A stretch of 64,000 bases of DNA, from positions 106,595 through 170,594 of the forward strand of contig CAJTFS010000005.1 of the NCBI GenBank assembly GCA_910575495.1. Direction: 5' to 3'. Under the pieces are notes generated by a model that was not told where the DNA came from, searched no databases, and worked only from the letters and a program-made list of their open reading frames with translations. Position numbers and translations under genes: made by a program. Shown here piece after piece: positions 43,156-52,858 of this stretch. Within the stretch, counting starts at the first letter, position 1, and each line of letters opens with the position of its first letter. Origin of the DNA: Bacteroidales bacterium (lineage in GTDB: Bacteria; Bacteroidota; Bacteroidia; Bacteroidales; Rikenellaceae).

Positions 43156-44967
43156 TTATTTGTCATGTTCATGAATTTTGGCATTACAATGTTCACATAC
43201 CGCCAATGTCTTGCGCCATTTCTTAATCATTATTCGGTGCCACTCAGTGTTGAGGGGTATCCCTTTGAGTTTACGAACCTGATACATTACGGTCTTGACA
43301 TTGGTTGCTCCACACAGTTCACATTTGTGTTCCATAAGTCTCTCTGCGAGAGTAGGAAACGGAAGTACAAATGTATTTGGTAAATTATCGCAAGTTGCGT
43401 CTTTGTTTGGTTCTTGCCTCGCAAATCCATCGTTATAGAATATTCGGAACTTGGTTTCCCCTTTCTTTTCTTGATAAGGAATTGCCAAATCATGGTCTCT
43501 CCTGTACTTTCGTATTACCTTGGCAGTAGATGAATTTAATTTCTTTGCTAAGGTCTTGCAGAAACTATATCGCATTATGTAACCGAATTTACTTCCTGCA
43601 TAAGAGATGTTGTCCGCAATTCTATAATATTGGTACAAACCTCTAATTTCAGTTGTATAGCGTGCGCAGATTGTTGCAGGGTCTTCCTTGGTTAGGTAAT
43701 TGCGTGGCATGGCATACCAAATTTCCTTTCCATTGATTACCCTAAGTTCCATAGCCTTCAGTTCCAATAATTTCTTTTGGACGGTGGCAATGGGCAGAGT
43801 AAGCATTATGCGTCCGCTAAACGGTCTCTTCAACCAACCCAGCTTATTTCGCTTCATGGCTTCGGATTTTCTGATAGAGATTTCATACCCAAGAAACTTT
43901 GCTGAGTCCTGTGCATTTGTGATAAGAGTCTTTTCTTCAGATAGTTCAAGTTTTAGCTTGTCTCTCATGAAGGTTGTAAAATCCTTTTTCATCTTTACAC
44001 AATCGTCCTTGCTACCAATTACACCGATTAGAAAATCATCGGCATATCTGATATATTTGAGTCTCTTGTAATTGCTATCCATAGCCATTGACGCTGATGT
44101 ATTGCGAGTCATTGCTTCCGCAACTTTCAGTTGGGAAAGCAATTCTCTTTTGATGTCCTCATCTGTGGCGTTTCTGATAGCCTTGCGTAACCTTATAGCC
44201 TTTCGACTATATTTTGCGTGGAGTGGGTTTTCCCGCCTTTTCTTGCCTTTATCGAAGGATTCAGCATACTCACGCATGTACTTATCGAACTTATCAAGGT
44301 AAACATTAGCCAGAATGGGGCTTATAATTCCTCCTTGTGGTGTTCCCGAATACGTGTTGTGAAATGTAAAATCTTCAATATAACCAGCCTTAAGGAATTT
44401 CCATATCAGTCGAATAAATCTTTCGTCTGATATACGCTCACGAAGAGTGTCAATCAAAATATGGTGGTCGATGTTGTCGAAGAACCCTTTGATGTCTCCT
44501 TCAATGAACCAGTTTGCACCAGTGAAGAGATTTCGGATGGAACGCAAGGCTGTCTGACAGCTTCTTCTTGGTCTGAATCCATGCGAAGTATCCTCGAAAT
44601 GTCCTTCGTAAATAGCTTCAAGAATAAGTCTGACGACCTCTTGTACCATCTTATCTTCGATTGATGGTATGCCTAATGGTCTTTTCTTCCCATTCTTTTT
44701 GGGAATATAGACTCTTCGGGCTGGTGTTGGCATGTAGCTTTCATCCTTTAGCGTAGCTATCAGATGTCCTATTCTTTCAATACTCATTCCGTCAATGGTT
44801 TTATCGTCTGAGCCAGGTGTCATGTTACCGGGTTTTGCATATATCCGCTGATAGGCTACATAAAACATCTGTTCATTGAATAGGATGCGGTACAACCTTT
44901 CATACTTGTAATGCACATCTTTACTATGTGCAGATAAACTGTTTAATATGGTCTCTGGATTTCTCAT
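43156..44967 (-). CDS. Group II intron reverse transcriptase/maturase
   Basis: Intron-encoded protein that helps splicing and copies the intron into new DNA sites. 603 residues from ATG 44967 (GTG 44976 is also possible). RT motifs: VYIPKKNGKKRPLGIPSIED, HGFRPRRSCQTAL, FIEGDIKGFFDNIDH, GTPQGGIISPILANVYLD and the catalytic YADD at residues 308-311. The maturase X region follows. The C-terminal zinc/HNH-like module has CELCG and CEHC pairs, but the usual HHIRKLKD reads YQVRKLKG, so endonuclease activity may be lost. Confidence 0.95.
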   Translation of the reverse strand: MRNPETILNSLSAHSKDVHYKYERLYRILFNEQMFYVAYQRIYAKPGNMTPGSDDKTIDGMSIERIGHLIATLKDESYMPTPARRVYIPKKNGKKRPLGIPSIEDKMVQEVVRLILEAIYEGHFEDTSHGFRPRRSCQTALRSIRNLFTGANWFIEGDIKGFFDNIDHHILIDTLRERISDERFIRLIWKFLKAGYIEDFTFHNTYSGTPQGGIISPILANVYLDKFDKYMREYAESFDKGKKRRENPLHAKYSRKAIRLRKAIRNATDEDIKRELLSQLKVAEAMTRNTSASMAMDSNYKRLKYIRYADDFLIGVIGSKDDCVKMKKDFTTFMRDKLKLELSEEKTLITNAQDSAKFLGYEISIRKSEAMKRNKLGWLKRPFSGRIMLTLPIATVQKKLLELKAMELRVINGKEIWYAMPRNYLTKEDPATICARYTTEIRGLYQYYRIADNISYAGSKFGYIMRYSFCKTLAKKLNSSTAKVIRKYRRDHDLAIPYQEKKGETKFRIFYNDGFARQEPNKDATCDNLPNTFVLPFPTLAERLMEHKCELCGATNVKTVMYQVRKLKGIPLNTEWHRIMIKKWRKTLAVCEHCNAKIHEHDK

Positions 44968-45531
44968 ACGTCTCACACGTTATCATTTGACTATATTAAG
45001 ATTACCAAGCTGTTCCCCTTCGCCATGTACGTGGCTTTCCCACGCTCAGACTACTACTGGAACTCCGTTGCCATGCGGAGTTTTCAGAGCCTGCGCTCAT
45101 AGCCTTTCGGCATCTCCGTGTAGGCAATCCCCATTTAGTGGACTTGATAACTTGGCTTGACAGACTATCGGATGCAACGTACATCCTTTTCCGTTTTCTG
45201 TCGGATATGTCGCAGTAAATTCCTTGCCCATCACTCCGTTCAATAAGCGTGGGTACTGCGAGGCAACGTATGTAACTGCTTTCCGTTGCCACCTCTACAT
45301 AAGTCATAGGACTATTGTTCAACCAATCAGGCTTCATCCTTATGTCTGTCTTTTCCCAATAGCAATTCAGTCGCAGTTTAGCTATTAACTGACTTATCGC
45401 GTTACCGACATGCTTCACTCCCCGTTTGGTTTCCCATTCGGATAAGTCGGTTTGGGATAGGTTTCTTAATTGGAATACTAACCTAATCACTTGCCAGTGT
45501 GATTATTATCAAGCCCCTATTATGGGCGCAC

Positions 45532-45934
45532 TGAAGGTGTAGAAACTGCCGTCCTCCGTGATGACGGACATATTCGTTTCGTTGGGAAAATTCCTTACGG
45601 TAGCCTTCACACGGATGATGTTCTCCGCTCCGTCGGCTTTCCCGGCAATCAGGTCGGGCGAGCCTAAATCGACATAGCGCACCTCCGCCGGAAAAATGAC
45701 GTGGACGGTCTTGTCGTAGGTCACTTCCAGACCGTGCGGCGGTATCATGCGGTCGAAGGTCAGCTTGCGTGACAGCCCGTGATATAGGTCGCCGTCCGCC
45801 TCCTTCTGCGGATAGACCTCCTTCGTCAAGGTCGGTTGTTCACTTCCGTTGGTCGTTTCAACGGTTACATTCTCCTGCGCGTTGGCAGTTATGATGCCCA
45901 TAGCGAGGGCAAACATGATGATTACTTTTCTCAT
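45532..45934 (-). CDS. traN: TraN, exon 1 (N-terminal 134 codons)
   Basis: The 5' exon, starting at ATG 45934 with a signal peptide (MRKVIIMFALAMGIITANA). It contains the DUF4138 start (LTFDRMIPPHGLEVTYDKTV; HVIFPAEVRYVDLGSPDLIA; IIRVKATVRNFPNETNMSVI) and ends in DGSFYTF plus one base. Without splicing, translation runs into the intron for 7 more codons and stops at 45509. TraN is an essential envelope protein of CTnDOT-type transfer systems, so transfer should depend on splicing. Confidence 0.9.
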
Positions 45935-45968
45935 TACTTTTGGATTTTAGTGGTAATTTTTATTGTTT

Positions 45969-47321
45969 TCAATATTTTTCTTGGTAAAGCATGACCCTGT
46001 ACCCGGCTTTCAGATGCACCTTGACGGTTCGCATCTTTTTGGCGATGTACTGGCTCGTGCCTTGTATCAGCCCCTTGCCCAAGTCGGAGGCGAGCTGCGC
46101 CCCGGCATTGGTGGAGATGTTGATGCTGCTTCCCAGCGAGCCGCCCATGTTGGCGGCGACCTCCCGGACGGCGTTCATCTCCATCGAGTTCGGGATGAAG
46201 ATGCCGGGCTGTCCGTCCGTGTCATAGACCGCAAGCTCCACGGGGATAATCGTGCCGTCGTATTCCAGCGAGGTAATCTCGATGTCGAGCCGCTCACCCT
46301 GTATCTTGCCCGTGCCGACCACCACCGCACCCCGGGGTATTGTCCTGCCTGCCACCGCCATAGGCTCCAGCAGGCGCAGCCTTACCGTCTGCCCGTCCGT
46401 CACGCTCTGCGCCCCATGCACGCACGCCGGTATGGTGTTCCTGTCCAATACCTCCGCCGTGCCGACAGCCGTGTTGAAACCCCGGTTGCGTTCCTGCGAT
46501 AAGGCGGCGACAAACTCCGCGTTACTCATAGGCTGTGAGAGTGAAGAAACTACTTGATGCTCCACCTGTCTGATAGGCATTGCCTTGTTCTTCTTCCCTT
46601 TCTGCACGGTAGTTGGCTCTGCCCTCTGTTCCGCCGATGGCTGTCCTCCGTTCTGACCGCCCATGTACTTTGCCGCCAGCTCGTAGGACTTCTCCATAAG
46701 AGCCACCTGCTCGTCCATAGAGGAAGCCTTGCCCCTCTCGCTTTCCAGTTCCGACTCCAGCGATGCGATGCGCTCCAACAATTCGTCCATCTCCGCATTG
46801 TCGTTTTTCGGCTGGTCGTAGAAGTTTCCGAGCGTGGCGTTCAGGTCACGGTAGGCGGCTGCGGAGGACTGGATGGTCTGCGGCGTGGCTGGCTTTGCCC
46901 TTTCTTCCTTGCCGCCCGGATTGGCGAGGTCGAAGTCCACTCCGTTCTCCGTTCCCGCTATCTCGCGGTCGAACATGTCGCCCAGCTGCCCGATGGCACG
47001 GTTGCGGCTCTCCTGACGCTCTTCCATCTCCCCATGCTCGTAGGCTTTCAGCTTGTCGCCGATAATCTGCCGGTTCGCCTTGTCAGCGTCGGGCATCTCG
47101 GTGTTGTATCCGTCCGTTCCCGGCGGTTGCTCCTTGCCGGAGGACGGGGCGAATATCAGCCACATCGCCCCGATGAACACCAACACCATAGCGGGCAGCA
47201 CGATCATCTTCTGCCGTTTCAGCCGTTGCGCCTCTGTCAGCGGTTCGCGCTCCTTTTTCGGTTTCCCCGTTTCGGGAGCAGCTTTGTTCTCTTTCGTCGG
47301 TTCATTCTTTGTCTGTTCCAT
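45969..47321 (-). CDS. traM: Conjugative transposon protein TraM (VirB10-like)
   Basis: 450 residues. A cytoplasmic charged N-terminus (about 1-38), one transmembrane helix (MIVLPAMVLVFIGAMWLIF), a long periplasmic linker with a coiled coil (ELLERIASLESELESERGKA), and a C-terminal domain like VirB10 (VRLRLLEPMAVAGRTIPRGA; GIFIPNSMEMNAVREVAANM). It should link inner and outer membranes in the channel. It overlaps traL by 20 bp. Confidence 0.93.
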   Translation of the reverse strand: MEQTKNEPTKENKAAPETGKPKKEREPLTEAQRLKRQKMIVLPAMVLVFIGAMWLIFAPSSGKEQPPGTDGYNTEMPDADKANRQIIGDKLKAYEHGEMEERQESRNRAIGQLGDMFDREIAGTENGVDFDLANPGGKEERAKPATPQTIQSSAAAYRDLNATLGNFYDQPKNDNAEMDELLERIASLESELESERGKASSMDEQVALMEKSYELAAKYMGGQNGGQPSAEQRAEPTTVQKGKKNKAMPIRQVEHQVVSSLSQPMSNAEFVAALSQERNRGFNTAVGTAEVLDRNTIPACVHGAQSVTDGQTVRLRLLEPMAVAGRTIPRGAVVVGTGKIQGERLDIEITSLEYDGTIIPVELAVYDTDGQPGIFIPNSMEMNAVREVAANMGGSLGSSINISTNAGAQLASDLGKGLIQGTSQYIAKKMRTVKVHLKAGYRVMLYQEKY

Positions 47322-47610
47322 ATAAATAAGGTGTTAAGTGATTGCCTGTTTCCGCCGGGGTCGGCAGTTCCACCCGTCCGGCGTGTCCCGTTTCCATATG
47401 TGAGCCGTCGTTCCTGCCGATGTCATAGACGGCTCTGCCGAAGGTGTAAAGGGCAAGCACCGCGAAGGCGGCGAACATCCCCAGCACGATGCGGCGGCGT
47501 GTTTCCGGCGGCAAGCCGTCCAGATACCCTTTGAGACTTGCCGCCAAGCGTTTCCGTTTGTCGTGGAGTTTCCAATACATGCCCCACATTGATTTTCTGA
47601 TACTTTTCAT
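47302..47610 (-). CDS. traL: TraL-like protein (DUF3989)
   Basis: 102 residues: basic N-terminus (KSIRKSMWGMYWKLHDKRKR), one membrane helix (RRIVLGMFAAFAVLALYTFG) and a short periplasmic tail. Fits DUF3989, the TraL position between TraK and TraM. Probably a minor inner-membrane part of the channel. Confidence 0.82.
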   Translation of the reverse strand: MKSIRKSMWGMYWKLHDKRKRLAASLKGYLDGLPPETRRRIVLGMFAAFAVLALYTFGRAVYDIGRNDGSHMETGHAGRVELPTPAETGNHLTPYLYGTDKE

Positions 47611-47616
47611 GTCCTG

Positions 47617-48240
47617 TTACCGTTTGATAGTCTGTAAATCCTTGTTCTCAATGATGGTGAAACCCTCGATGGTAAAACCGTTCGGGTTGTCATCCGACCG
47701 CGATGCGTTCAGCAGGCGGCAGGTGGTCACGAGGCTGCGCTCGGTGACGTTGCTCTGCCGGATGATTTTCTGTGTGGCGTAGGTCACGGCACGGTAGGGA
47801 TAGGCGTTGAAGTCGCACACCACGCTGTCCACCTTCAGCACTTGGTTGATGTTCCCGGCGATGATGCGGTTGTAGTACCCCTTCTCCGCGAAGTCCGAAT
47901 AATAGTGGTACACGCTCTTGTCCGCCAGCAGCAAGGCACGTTTCACGTTGTGTTCAATCGCGCTTTTTTCAGGTGATAGCGTGAAGAACATCTCGTGGAA
48001 ACGGCGCACATGTTCCCGTGCCTCCGCCGGGCGGTTCTGCGACAAATCCTGAGACAAGGCGAGCATCAGGCTCTTGCCGTTGTCCAGCACATAGATTTTC
48101 TCCCGTTGCTTCTCTGCGAAACGGTAGGAGTTCCACACGCTCCACACCGTCACCACGGCGCACAGCGAGAGGAAGACGATACCGAACAGGCGTATCTGCC
48201 TGAACGACGATTCGATGTTTCTAAGTGATTTGAATTCCAT
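47617..48240 (-). CDS. traK: Conjugative transposon protein TraK (VirB8-like)
   Basis: 207 residues. An N-terminal helix spans the membrane (IRLFGIVFLSLCAVVTVWSV), and the periplasmic domain has NTF2-like VirB8 character (ALSQDLSQNRPAEAREHVRR; YYNRIIAGNINQVLKVDSVV). Length and operon place match TraK. Nucleates the channel assembly by analogy with VirB8. Confidence 0.9.
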   Translation of the reverse strand: MEFKSLRNIESSFRQIRLFGIVFLSLCAVVTVWSVWNSYRFAEKQREKIYVLDNGKSLMLALSQDLSQNRPAEAREHVRRFHEMFFTLSPEKSAIEHNVKRALLLADKSVYHYYSDFAEKGYYNRIIAGNINQVLKVDSVVCDFNAYPYRAVTYATQKIIRQSNVTERSLVTTCRLLNASRSDDNPNGFTIEGFTIIENKDLQTIKR

Positions 48241-48271
48241 TTATATTTTCCAATTTATGATTGCACATTGA

Positions 48272-49276
48272 TTATTTCAGCAATTTGCCGACACGTCCGA
48301 CTGCGTTTCCTGCGGCTGCACCCGCCACGCTGCCCGCCATGCTTCCGGCTCGTCCCGCCATCTGGTTCACGTTGCGACCGTAACCGCCCATGCCTCCGGC
48401 TTGGATAATCCAGCCCGCAACGGTGGGAATGGTAAAGTAGCCGATGATGCCGATGCAGAGGAATACGATATACACCCCGTCGCTCGAATCCAGCGAGAAG
48501 TTCGGGTCTGCCTGCATCCGCTCGATGTCGTTTTGCAGCATCAGAACCTGTATCTTCGCCAGTATGGTGCTGAACATGTCCGATACCGGTAGCCACAGAT
48601 AGACCTGTATATAGCGGCATATCCACTGCGTGAGCGTGTTTTGGAAACCGTCCCATACCGACAGGGCGAAGGCTATCGGACCGAGAATCGCCAGCACCAC
48701 GAGAAAGAAGGTGCGGACGGTGTCTATCACGAGGGCGGCGGCTTGGAACAGCAGTTCGAGTATCTCGCGGAAGAAGTCGCGGATGCTCTTCTTCATGTTG
48801 TACATTCCCCGGTCGATATACATTCCCGCCATCGTCACCATGTCGGAGGGCGACCAGCCGAGTTCCTCCAGTTGCTTGTCAAATTCCTCGTTGGACACGA
48901 GGTAGGCGGTTTCGGGGTTGCGTACCATCGCCTCGTATTCCAGTTTGTCCTTCTGCTCCCGGTATCGGTTCATGTCCAGCGTTTCCGCCTCCAGCATCTT
49001 TGCCGTGCCCTGTACGACGGGTGAGAGGATGCTGTTTATCGTGCCCAGCACCACAGTCGGGAAGAACATGATGCACAGACCGATGGCAAAAGGACGGAGC
49101 ATCGGGAATACGTCTATCGGTTCAGCTCTCGCCAGCGACTGCCATACCCGGTAGGCGACGTAGAACAGCGCACCCAGCCCGGCGATGCCTTTCGCCACAC
49201 CAGCCATGTCCCCACACAGCGGCATCATCTGCTCATAAAGTGAACGTAAAATCTGATGAAGGTTGTCGAACTTCAT
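48272..49276 (-). CDS. traJ: Conjugative transposon protein TraJ (VirB6/TrbL-like)
   Basis: 334 residues, polytopic. Hydrophobic segments include GIAGLGALFYVAYRVWQSLA, MLRPFAIGLCIMFFPTVVLG, LLFQAAALVIDTVRTFFLVV, LAILGPIAFALSVW and VYIVFLCIGIIGYFTIPTVA. The Gly/Ala-rich C-terminus (MAGRAGSMAGSVAGAAAGN) is typical. Matches the TraJ family, the inner-membrane translocon part. Starts 3 bp after the traI stop. Confidence 0.92.
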   Translation of the reverse strand: MKFDNLHQILRSLYEQMMPLCGDMAGVAKGIAGLGALFYVAYRVWQSLARAEPIDVFPMLRPFAIGLCIMFFPTVVLGTINSILSPVVQGTAKMLEAETLDMNRYREQKDKLEYEAMVRNPETAYLVSNEEFDKQLEELGWSPSDMVTMAGMYIDRGMYNMKKSIRDFFREILELLFQAAALVIDTVRTFFLVVLAILGPIAFALSVWDGFQNTLTQWICRYIQVYLWLPVSDMFSTILAKIQVLMLQNDIERMQADPNFSLDSSDGVYIVFLCIGIIGYFTIPTVAGWIIQAGGMGGYGRNVNQMAGRAGSMAGSVAGAAAGNAVGRVGKLLK

Positions 49277-49279
49277 AGG

Positions 49280-49909
49280 CTACCAGTATCTTTCGTTCAT
49301 GTTCCCGTACAGCCCCATGATGCGGTCGAGGTCGTTCTTCTTTTTCGCACGCAGGTAACTCACGGAGATGTTCTTGTTCGTGTAGTAGCTCACGAGGTTG
49401 CGGTAACGCTTCATCTTCGAGTGGCAGCGTTCCACCACGTCCATGCGCTCCTTGTCGGTCATGGAGAGCGTGGTGATGTTCACCACGTTCCTGAGTTCCG
49501 TCAACACTTCGTTGCTTTCCTCCAGCAGTTTCGTGTAGCCGAAAGCGATTGCGGAAAGCTCTTCGGGTCTGAAATTCCCGTCACGGAGCATCCGTTGGAA
49601 ACTGTTCACATAGATGTCTGTGATGTCGCCCACCATCAGGATGGTCTGCTGCACCTTGCGGGCGTCCTTGACCAGATTGTTCACCGATTTGAGGGCATCG
49701 TAATACTTCTTGCCCTGCTGATAGATTTTCACCGTCTCCTGAAAGTTGCTCACCATGTTCGTGGCGGTCTTGGAGGTATGGATGATGTTTTTGGAGGCAT
49801 TGATGATGCCCTGCGCTAGATTGCCCGGATCGCTTACGACCCACTGTGCGCTTGCCCTGCCCGCGAAAAGCAGGCACAGGCAGATAATCATTGTTATTCT
49901 TGTTCTCAT
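49280..49909 (-). CDS. traI: Conjugative transposon protein TraI (DUF4141)
   Basis: 209 residues with a signal peptide (ITMIICLCLLFAGRASA) and a helical body (VVSDPGNLAQGIINASKNII; TATNMVSNFQETVKIYQQGK) like VirB5-type minor pilin or adhesin proteins. Matches DUF4141, which takes the TraI position in this family. Confidence 0.88.
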   Translation of the reverse strand: MRTRITMIICLCLLFAGRASAQWVVSDPGNLAQGIINASKNIIHTSKTATNMVSNFQETVKIYQQGKKYYDALKSVNNLVKDARKVQQTILMVGDITDIYVNSFQRMLRDGNFRPEELSAIAFGYTKLLEESNEVLTELRNVVNITTLSMTDKERMDVVERCHSKMKRYRNLVSYYTNKNISVSYLRAKKKNDLDRIMGLYGNMNERYW

Positions 49910-49932
49910 GTTACTTTGGATTTTAGTGGTTG

Positions 49933-50313
49933 TTATTCTTCGGTCGGATGTCCCGGCTGCGGCTTCACCCGCACATAGTCCCCGTTTGGCGAGAAAGTCA
50001 GCACATCCGTGGCCTCGTTGTAGGACACGTCGATGCGGAAGCCGGTGTTCATGAACAGGTTGCCGTTCTCCTCCTGCAAGAGATAGGTTTCCGGCTTGAG
50101 CTTGCGGCGCAGACCGCTACGACGGAACACCGTCACTTTGTAGGCTTCGCCCTCCTTGTAGATAAGCACGTCAGGTTTTCCCTCCACGCTCTCCCAGTTC
50201 CCGCACAGCATGTCGCGGCGGTTGTCGGCCACGTCGCAGGATTGCAGCATCATGACCGCCAATCCGATAAGGCACTTGCTGACTTGCAGCATTTTCACTT
50301 TTGGTAAATTCAT
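49933..50313 (-). CDS. traH: TraH-position lipoprotein (DUF3876-like)
   Basis: 126 residues; signal peptide with lipobox (GLAVMMLQSCDV). The short beta-rich domain (LCGNWESVEGKPDVLIYKEG; YKVTVFRRSGLRRKLKPETY) fits the DUF3876 pattern. Its place between TraG and TraI matches traH; the symbol rests on position. Confidence 0.75.
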   Translation of the reverse strand: MNLPKVKMLQVSKCLIGLAVMMLQSCDVADNRRDMLCGNWESVEGKPDVLIYKEGEAYKVTVFRRSGLRRKLKPETYLLQEENGNLFMNTGFRIDVSYNEATDVLTFSPNGDYVRVKPQPGHPTEE

Positions 50314-50353
50314 ACGCGTTTTTCTTTTTTGGTTGATACATTCTGTTTTTTAG

Positions 50354-52858
50354 TTATTCCTTGTTTCTCCGCCTTTCGGCAAGCTGCCGGATGGCGGCTT
50401 CGATGTCGTCGCCCAGCTTCTCCGCCAGACGGTAAACCTCCACTTTTTCCGTTTCCTCGGTGGTGTACGCCAGATACTCTTCCGCGCTGACCTCCGTGGC
50501 ATAGACCGCCGACTGCGTGCCGCCCAAGCCTATCCACACCTCCTTGTAGAGCCGTGAAGGGTTGTTCGCCATGTTGATGGAGAGTATCTGCGACTTCTCC
50601 TTTTCCGTCAGTCCGAGCAACGCCTGTATCTGGTCGAACTTGTTCATATATTTCCTTTGGTCAAGCAGGATTTTACAATCCGAGTTGTTGATAATGCTCT
50701 CTTTGACCACCGGAGAACTGATAATGTCGTCCACCTCCTGCGTCACCACGATTGCCTCGCCGTAATATTTTCTGACCGTCTTATACATATAGCGCAGATA
50801 TTCAGCCATGTTCGCCGATGAGAGGGCCTTCCAAGCCTCTTCCACGATAAGCTGTTTCCGCACGCCTTTCAGCCGCCGCATCTTGTTGATGAAGGCTTCC
50901 ATGATGATGATGGTCACGACGGGGAACAGTTCGCGGTTTTCTTTAATCGAATCTATCTCGAAGACGATGAACCGCTTGCCGAGCAGGTCGATGTTCTCCG
51001 TGGAGTTGAGCAGGAAATCGTAACGCCCGCCCCGGTAATACTGCCGCATGGTGGTGAGCATGTTGTCGATGTTGAAGTCGGACTTCTCCACCTTGATGTC
51101 ACGCTGTGCCAGTTCCTTGCGGTAGTCGTCACGCATATACTCGTAGAAGGTGTTGAACGACGGCACGATGCTACGGTCGGATTGGATGCGCTCAATATAG
51201 GCACTCACGGCACTGCCCAGCTCGCCGCTCTCCGTCTTTGTCACCTTGTCGTCCTCCGACTTCCAGAGCGTCAGCAACAGGGTCTTGATGCTGTCCTTCT
51301 TCTCCACGTCGAAGATGTAATCGTCGGTGTAGAACGGGTTGAAGCTGATGGGCTTATCTTCCGTGTAGGTGAAATACACACCGTCCGCTCCGCCTGTCTT
51401 GCGTCGGATCATGCCGCACAAGCCCTGATAGGAGTTTCCCGTGTCCACCAATACCACATGTGCGCCTTGCTCATAATATTGGCGCACGAGGTGGTTCATG
51501 AAGAAAGACTTGCCGCTGCCCGAAGGACCCAGCACGAACTTGTTGCGGTTGGTCGTGATACCTCGCTTCATGGGCAGGTCGGAGATGTCAAGGTGCAGCG
51601 GTTTTCCCGTGAGCCTGTCCACCATCTTGATGCCGAAGGGCGAGAGCGAGCTGCGGTAGTTGGTTTCCTCTGTGAACAGGCACACCGCCTGTTCGATGAA
51701 GGTGTGGAAACTCTCTTCCGCCGGGAAGTCCGCCGCATTGCCGGGTATCGCCGCCCAGTAGAGTGTCGGGCAGTCGATGGTGTTGTGGCGCGGCACGCAT
51801 TCCATGCTTGCCAACTGGCTGCCCACGTCGTTCTTGATATGCTTCAGTTCCTCCGCATCGTCGCTCCACGCCATGACGTTGAAGTGTGCCCGTACCGAGG
51901 TCAGTCCGTAGGAATGGGCTTCGTTCAGGTATTGGTCTATCCACTCGCGGTTGATGCTGTTGCTCCTTGAATAGCGAGATAGCGACTGCATGTTACGGGC
52001 GGACTTCTCGAACTTCTGCAAGGTTTCCTCACTGTTGTCTATCAGCACATACTGGTTGTAGATATGGTTGCAGGAGAGCAGAAGCCCCACCGGGGAGGCG
52101 AATGACAGTCGGCAGTCACTCCGGTCGGTGGAGAGCTTCTCGTAACGGGTGTCGGTAGCCACCTTGCCCGGCAGGTCTTCCGCGTCGGAGAGGGTGTGCA
52201 GACACAGGCGGTTGTCGCCGATGCGCATCTCCCTTGCCGAAAGCTCGATGTCCTGCAAGGTGGTGTCACCTTCCGGCATGAGCGAGAAGTAGCGTTCAAT
52301 AAGTCCCGTCTTTCCCTCAGTACCCACAATCTCATCGGTGGAGAGGCGGCGCAGCCTGACAAGCCCGCTGTCGTTCATGATGCGCTCGAACTGTTCGCAG
52401 GCTTCCAAGAACTTGGTCGTGGTTTCCCTGTCCAGCTCCTTCGGGATGATATGTCCCCGGCACAGCGTGCTGAAATTGCTCTGCATCCGGTTACGCTCCT
52501 TTGTTGTCTTGGTCAGGTAGAGGTAGCAGGTGTGTTTCAGGTACGGACGCTCGTTGAAGTGACGCTCGAAAGAGCGGCTTAAAAAGCTCATGTCGTCCTT
52601 CTGAAGCTCCGGTTTGTAGCGTTCCTTGATGAACCAGTCCTGTTTGTGGACGACGGAGTAGTCCGGCAGCACCTTGATAGCCTTGCACCAGCAACTGTGT
52701 ATCGCCTCGTACTCCGCACCCGTCACGGTGTAAAGTTCCGGTAGTTCCACCTCGAAAGCCACCGTGATGTCGGCGTCCTTTGAGATGATGCAGCCATGCT
52801 CCACCGCTAAAAGTGGGAACCTGTTTTCCAGTGTTGTCATTTTCGATGTATTCCTCAT
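50354..52858 (-). CDS. traG: Conjugation ATPase TraG (VirB4-like)
   Basis: 834 residues; powers assembly of and transport through the channel. Walker A FVLGPSGSGKSFFMNHLVRQ (about 425-445) and Walker B KQLIVEEAWKALSSANMAEY with VVVTQEVDD-type downstream motifs are visible (AIVVTQEVDDIISSPVVKES). The N-terminal about 350 residues are the VirB4-type CagE region. ATG 52858 overlaps the traF stop by 4 bp. Length and architecture are standard for the Bacteroides TraG ATPase. Confidence 0.95.
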   Translation of the reverse strand: MRNTSKMTTLENRFPLLAVEHGCIISKDADITVAFEVELPELYTVTGAEYEAIHSCWCKAIKVLPDYSVVHKQDWFIKERYKPELQKDDMSFLSRSFERHFNERPYLKHTCYLYLTKTTKERNRMQSNFSTLCRGHIIPKELDRETTTKFLEACEQFERIMNDSGLVRLRRLSTDEIVGTEGKTGLIERYFSLMPEGDTTLQDIELSAREMRIGDNRLCLHTLSDAEDLPGKVATDTRYEKLSTDRSDCRLSFASPVGLLLSCNHIYNQYVLIDNSEETLQKFEKSARNMQSLSRYSRSNSINREWIDQYLNEAHSYGLTSVRAHFNVMAWSDDAEELKHIKNDVGSQLASMECVPRHNTIDCPTLYWAAIPGNAADFPAEESFHTFIEQAVCLFTEETNYRSSLSPFGIKMVDRLTGKPLHLDISDLPMKRGITTNRNKFVLGPSGSGKSFFMNHLVRQYYEQGAHVVLVDTGNSYQGLCGMIRRKTGGADGVYFTYTEDKPISFNPFYTDDYIFDVEKKDSIKTLLLTLWKSEDDKVTKTESGELGSAVSAYIERIQSDRSIVPSFNTFYEYMRDDYRKELAQRDIKVEKSDFNIDNMLTTMRQYYRGGRYDFLLNSTENIDLLGKRFIVFEIDSIKENRELFPVVTIIIMEAFINKMRRLKGVRKQLIVEEAWKALSSANMAEYLRYMYKTVRKYYGEAIVVTQEVDDIISSPVVKESIINNSDCKILLDQRKYMNKFDQIQALLGLTEKEKSQILSINMANNPSRLYKEVWIGLGGTQSAVYATEVSAEEYLAYTTEETEKVEVYRLAEKLGDDIEAAIRQLAERRRNKE

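Larger units (their letters stand above)
43043..45531 (-). mobile_element. Group II intron inserted in traN
   Basis: 2489 nt. The 5' end is GTGCG (from 45531) and the 3' end is CCTAC (to 43043), both fitting group II boundaries (GUGYG...AY). A 34-nt domain V lies 61 nt before the 3' end. The reverse transcriptase is encoded in domain IV. Bases 44968-45531 are the noncoding domains I-III; frames seen there are spurious. The orientation is sense to traN, so splicing can restore it. Confidence 0.93.

Noticed and set aside
43156..44967. Reverse transcriptase as the DGR enzyme for the cassettes
   Set aside because: It has group II intron maturase architecture with domain V/VI beside it, and it belongs to the ICE, not to the chromosomal cassettes.
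45002..45490. 162-codon - strand frame near the intron 5' end
   Set aside because: Lies in the structured RNA domains I-III of the group II intron, which are expected to be noncoding.
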